A stretch of 64,000 nt of DNA from Azolla caroliniana (Eukaryota; Polypodiophyta), in NCBI GenBank assembly GCA_043228905.1, contig JBHGNT010000007.1, forward strand, positions 7,068,001 through 7,132,000, written 5' to 3'. Under the pieces are notes generated by a model. That model did not search any database. It saw only the letters and a list, made by a program, of their open reading frames with translations, and was not told the DNA's origin. Positions 60,006-64,000 of the stretch are shown piece after piece. Both the position numbers and the translations under genes were made by a program. How positions within the stretch are numbered: the stretch's first letter is position 1; each line of letters begins with the position of its first letter.

Positions 60006-61940
60006 TCATGGGTAAATACCCCATTTTTATTGTAAACCAATTGTCTCATGGGCCAATTTTGGCCTTAGAAGATGTTGATATATTTTTCTTTCTTTGTTTC
60101 TTTCTCATCATTGACTCTTTTTGGGAGCTACATTGATGAAATCACTGATTTTATTGCTCGTAAGGGAGGCAACGGAGTAGCCATTGGGGGTATGCAAGTT
60201 AGTCTCTTACTCTACGTAGATGACATCGTCTTGCTCTCAAAGTCTAAACACGACCTACCAAAGCACCTTAATGCCCTAGATGACTTTTGCAAACAACGAG
60301 GATTGGTGGTGAATCTAGCGAAAACTAAATCCCTTATCTTTCATACATCGTCTCGTGTTAGGAGTAAATGTCACCTAATCCTCGCTTATAAACCAGTTGA
60401 GGTAGTTGGATCACACGTATATCTGGGAATCACTTTTAGTGCTCGTTCAGGTAAATTCTCAATGAACCAGGCAACCAAAGATAGGCTAACGAGAGGGTAT
60501 GCATCCCTCTCAATCTTAGAGAGACAATGCCACTAGGCATACTTTCAAGAGCCACGGACTAAGGGATGGCTCTTCGACTCATTAGTGACCCCTTCCCTCA
60601 TGTATGCATCAGTAGCATGGGCTCCAAGTCTACCACCTTTCATGTGGACACAATTAGAGAGACATTTGTGACGATGTTATCACATCAACTCCGAAGCAAA
60701 TCGACAGTACCACATGACATTATTAGAGCAAAGTTCAGTTTGCCCCCGATGTTAGTAGAAACACTTTTCCAAGTGGTACTTTTTATTCATTGGATATATA
60801 GCCAACCATAATATAGGATATCCCGTAGCTTTTGAGGCATCTTCATTCCTATATGTGTCCAAAGACACTAGGTCTTGGTATAACACTGTAGTGAGTTGGT
60901 TGCTTGCAAATGGTATAGACATTAATAACCTACCTCCCCTTAAGTACAATCATGGGTCTGATCACACTTTAATCTCTCATGAAGACCGTAATAAAGTAAT
61001 ACGCCAAGAAATATGGCAAATTTACACCCGATATACATGGATCACCCCACGAGAGCCACTCTCATCTAAAATGTTGTACTATAAGGAACACTTCTTGCAC
61101 TTCTCTAAGTTAGGTTTTATTACACGACCAAAATATCTAGATACATTCTTATCAAATGCACTAAGGGTGGCCATTGGACAACTTAGGATATCATTTCACC
61201 AACTTGAGATTGAGAATGATCGTGCTAATAGAGTTCTTAGAGAGGAAAGGCTATGTAGGTTATGTCACATAGAGATAGAGGATGAGTATCACTTTATATG
61301 CAAGTGTCCAACTTTTACCTAGATAAGGGCGAAATACCAAGACATACTAGGACCCTCTCCAAACTACTAGATACCCCGGATATAAAGAGATTAGGTAGGT
61401 ATATCTTAGAGCTAAAACAACATAGGGAGAATAAATTACAAAGTATTAACCACAACCCGTTTAGTATTCACCAACATGTAACTAATGTAATTTTCCAGGA
61501 ACAAGGGGAGACGATGAATGTGGACACACTTGCACCACTCAGCCTCTCTCTTGATGAAGCATAAATGCAAAGAACAACCAAACACCCTTGGATGTTGGGC
61601 TTCAAAGTTCCTCAGCGTGGAGTAGAAACGATTAAGAAGATAAGGGAACCTTAGCTATGCCGCCTAGAAGCTATGGTTGGGGTACCTTTTACATTGGGAC
61701 CACGGGCCAAATCCACATCGAAACCTTTTGACCTCTCGCTTCTTTTCGAGAGACTTGGATGGAAATGAAACTCGGTCTAGTATAAAGCCACTTCCTTATG
61801 GAACATGTTTTTTTTACTAGAACTGTTTATCTTAAGCTCTATTTTATATTTTTATTTTCGATGAATGGGTAAATACCCCATTTTTGTTGTAAACTAATTG
61901 TCTCATGGGCCAATTTTGGTCTTAGAGGACGTTAATTTTA
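60006..61940 (+). mobile_element. LINE copy b, 5' truncated
   Basis: 60006-60095 is a fragment of the LINE 3' region (ATGGGTAAATACC, CTCATGGGCCAA). Directly after it, from about 60117, RT begins in mid-domain: EITDFIARKGGNG, LLLYVDDIVLLSKSK (YVDD intact at 60213-60224), VNLAKTKSLIF and VYLGITFSARSG. Frame breaks follow near 60536 and 60800. An open part at 60855-61322 then ends in RLCRLCHIEIEDEYHFICKC. The 3' region runs to about 61940. Two degraded insertions in tandem or one rearranged copy are both possible. Confidence 0.86.
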
Positions 61941-62584
61941 ATAACGTTAGGCCAACAATGTAGAGCTACGTTAAAGTGAATTGGTTTCCAAGGATTACTC
62001 AAATGTGAGTTGACAACACCCATGTTTGGAGTGTATTCGTCTGGTAAACATTCCAAATGGAGCCCTAGTTATGTAGGGAATCGAGCACACAACACACATG
62101 ATCTGTGTGTGTGTGTGTGGGTGTGGGTGTCTTTGTCGTTGTCTCTCTAATATGGCAAGGTGAACCCTTTCAAGTGTTGTAATACTAGATGAAATTACTC
62201 TACCTCATATTGGGATAATGTCCCAATGCAACATAGTTGCAAAAATTGCTAAATGAACTTCCCTTTCATCCTACGGAGTTGTTGTGTTATCGCAATAAGT
62301 CCATCAAATAATAACCCATATCTCATGGTTCAATTAACCCCCCCCAATACTTAAGGTAGTCAAACACGACTTGATATGATGGCACATGTATAGCTTTATC
62401 ATCATCAATGAAAACCCACTTCAAAGGTGACAAAATACTTCAGGTTATTGATGCCCAAATTTGTGCGATAACCAACCAAATGACATTCACAAATGGGCAT
62501 GTAATGAACCTATATTTGGCATCTTCATCAACCACTGTATTACTAAATTTCGAAGATCTCTCTCTCTCTCTCTTCTCTCTCTCT
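61941..62584. other. no gene recognised; TG microsatellite
   Basis: A TG/TGGG run at about 62103-62131 and a CT run at about 62560-62583; otherwise AT-rich with no motif. Confidence 0.5.
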
Positions 62585-62669
62585 ACCTTGAAACCCTTTG
62601 CCCCTCCCCCCTCTCCTTTTTTAGAAACTTGAATGGAAATAAAACTAGCCGCAACACATAGTCATTTAC
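62585..62669 (+). mobile_element. LINE copy c, short 3' fragment
   Basis: CCTTGAAACCCTTTGnCC...CTTGnATGGAAATnAAACTAG...GTCATTTAC matches 57376-57455 and 61715-61790. It is cut by the copia element that starts at 62670. Confidence 0.7.
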
Positions 62670-63112
62670 TGTGAAAGATTATGTGCGGAAGCAATATAGG
62701 AAACTGAACAACAGAAAACACAGGTTTAATGGAAAGCTTAGGTTTGCACAGTATGCACTTGAGAGAAAGAGAGAGAGAGAAAGACAATTCAAAAAACTAA
62801 CACTTTGTACATACATCGTGCTCAGTGAGCACCTTTTATACACACCCTGACAATGGGTTGACACAAGTACTGACAGTACTTGACTGCTCATAAATGAGCC
62901 TTGACTCTTACTCCCAAAACTATTCCTTACGAGGAATATCTCTCTAACGGCCTTTCGGTTTACGCATCGATACGACCTTCCTATGCACCGGTCTGCGTAC
63001 CAGTTTACGCATCCATTTTACGCACCGGTCCGGCCTAGCCGATCCGGTCCCAACCGATCTGGTCCTCGGCTTGCTCAACTGATCCGGCCGATGTTGAGCT
63101 TGTCTTTCAACA
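62670..63112 (-). repeat. 3' LTR of the right-edge copia element
   Basis: 443 bp, TGTTGAAAG...CTTTCACA on the minus strand. It contains GTATAAAAGGTGC (TATA-like, about 62835-62847) and a CT tract (about 62762-62785). The purine tract CTTGAGGGGAG on the minus strand abuts it at 63113-63124. Confidence 0.9.
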
Positions 63113-63297
63113 CTCCCCTCAAGCTCAACTTGAGGCTCTTTGGGATCTTCCTGATCACCGCTCCAGTTCCTCCTGGCTCCACGCCTCGCTCGCGCTCCTC
63201 GGCCTATTCGAGTTTGCGCGCTTCGACCCTTTCGGTCGGCTTGTCTGCTCCCACGGCCCTTCACAGCTCCCTTGCTATCACGATGTTGGCGCATCTC

Positions 63298-63999
63298 CTA
63301 CTGCCTTCTTCTCCGCTTGGCCCTTGGTTGATTCAGTGTATCCGAATCAAACATCCGAACCGACTCGGCTACCTCCGATCGATTTTCGCTCTCGTCCGAG
63401 TTGGCTGTCTCCAACTCGTCTTCGGTCTTCTTGCGCTTGACGACGTCATCTCCCCCATGCTTGGTTGGCTTCGGCTCATCCGTTCGGTTGCTCCCCTTAT
63501 GTCCGCTTTTGAACTCTGATCCACCCTCTGCTTTTTCAGGCGATCCGAAGTCGAATTCGTCATCCGACCCGGCGTCACGGACTTTTCCGCTCCCTTCCTG
63601 CTCCCTTGCTTGGTCTTTCGAGACTGTTCTCCCCCTCAAGTTTGGCACGTCGAGGTGACGCAACCCAAGCGTACCCGAGAACTGCCGCAACTTGTCTAGA
63701 CCAAGGGGCTTGGTGAAGATGTCGGCGGCTTGCTGATCCGTCGGAACATACTGAAGTTCGACTTCACCAGAAAGGACACGCTCACGGACAAAATGGTAGT
63801 GCACCTCAATGTGCTTGGTCCGTGCATGGAAAACAGGGTTCTCCGCGAGCTGGATGTTGCTAAGGTTGTCGCAGTGGATCGTCGTCGGATTGGACACCTC
63901 CTCTTGCAGGTCCTTAAGTAGCTGCTTCAACCATATGGCTTCGCATGTCGCGACAGCCGCTCCTCGGTACTTAGCTTCGGTGCTCGACAGTGCAACTGT
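63298..63999 (-). CDS. copia RNase H and basic C-terminal extension, open to the window edge
   Basis: An open frame of 233 codons that enters from the window end. RNase H residues: ALSSTEAKYRGAAVATCEA (63990-63935), IHCDNLSNIQLAENP (about 63870), FHARTKHIEVHYHFVRE (about 63835) and DIFTKPLGLDKL (about 63730). The usual copia end NLRG (about 63640) is followed by about 110 further charged residues rich in Asp, Glu, Lys and Ser, closing with RAKRRRRQ. No stop or frameshift is seen, unlike every other copia pol here, so this copy may be young. The function of the extension is unknown; a nuclear signal is one reading. Confidence 0.85.
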   Translation of the reverse strand, partial: TVALSSTEAKYRGAAVATCEAIWLKQLLKDLQEEVSNPTTIHCDNLSNIQLAENPVFHARTKHIEVHYHFVRERVLSGEVELQYVPTDQQAADIFTKPLGLDKLRQFSGTLGLRHLDVPNLRGRTVSKDQAREQEGSGKVRDAGSDDEFDFGSPEKAEGGSEFKSGHKGSNRTDEPKPTKHGGDDVVKRKKTEDELETANSDESENRSEVAESVRMFDSDTLNQPRAKRRRRQ

Positions 64000-64000
64000 C

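Larger units (their letters stand above)
62670..64000 (-). mobile_element. copia element (family 2 relative), 3' end, runs off the window
   Basis: LTR, purine tract and an unbroken pol C-terminal part on the minus strand. LTR start (TGTTGAAAGACAAGCTCAACAT) and RNase H are closest to the family-2 element at 21890-42546. The left target-site candidate is TTTAC (62665-62669); the other copy is outside the window. Confidence 0.92.

Noticed and set aside
62944-63294. 116-residue Arg-rich frame after pol of the right-edge element
   Set aside because: It runs through the purine tract into the LTR; GC-rich sequence keeps it open, and the similar frames in family-2 LTRs follow from LTR homology.

Overview
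This window is nuclear DNA from a flowering (or at least seed) plant. Two intron-containing plant genes, plant-type Ty1/copia and Ty3/gypsy retrotransposons, plant L1-like LINE relics and a telo-box (AAACCCTAA) by a gene start support this. I see no bacterial, organellar or viral replicon features, and I cannot name the species.

Layout. 1-2014: 3' part of a copia element (family 1), + strand. 2015-5888: AT-rich DNA with no gene I can support. 5894-18680: complete family-1 copia element on the minus strand (TSD TTTAG), split by a GC-rich Ty3/gypsy element (8526-16141, TSD CCGG). The gypsy element's integrase is itself split by an antisense solo LTR of its own family (9793-10405). About 19.0-20.3 kb: frameshifted gag-protease relic. 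21.4-43.1 kb: a four-layer nest. A family-1 copia element (minus) holds a second copia element (21890-42546, TSD CTCCT). That holds a TG...CA insertion (24482-29255, TSD ATGCG), a third copia element (29538-34479) and a chromovirus (35175-40876). The first of these three holds a fourth copia element (24736-28804, TSD GACAC).

43.1-45.3 kb: an isolated copia LTR with primer site and an L1-like relic. 45603-49479: a complete 14-exon gene for plastid NAD-type glyceraldehyde-3-phosphate dehydrogenase (GAPCp), followed by two unrelated tandem arrays. 51815-54276: a two-exon ankyrin-repeat gene on the minus strand. Its short first exon was recovered by reading across the intron, and its upstream side is a CTT tract plus a TATTTTG heptamer array. 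54.6-57.6 and 60.0-61.9 kb: two copies of one LINE family, the first interrupted by a solo LTR (56405-57118). 58.4-59.8 kb: a possible third, unrecognised gene on the minus strand. 62670-64000: 3' end of a copia element whose pol frame is still open at the window edge.

The two host genes have no visible functional link. The rest is a record of retrotransposition whose order can be read from the nesting. The most unusual items are the gypsy element with fungal-like reverse transcriptase features and 4-bp target duplications, the copia element that lacks reverse transcriptase and RNase H, and the chromovirus LTR that carries an antisense tRNA-like split promoter. All functional calls come from reading the sequence; no database search was possible.
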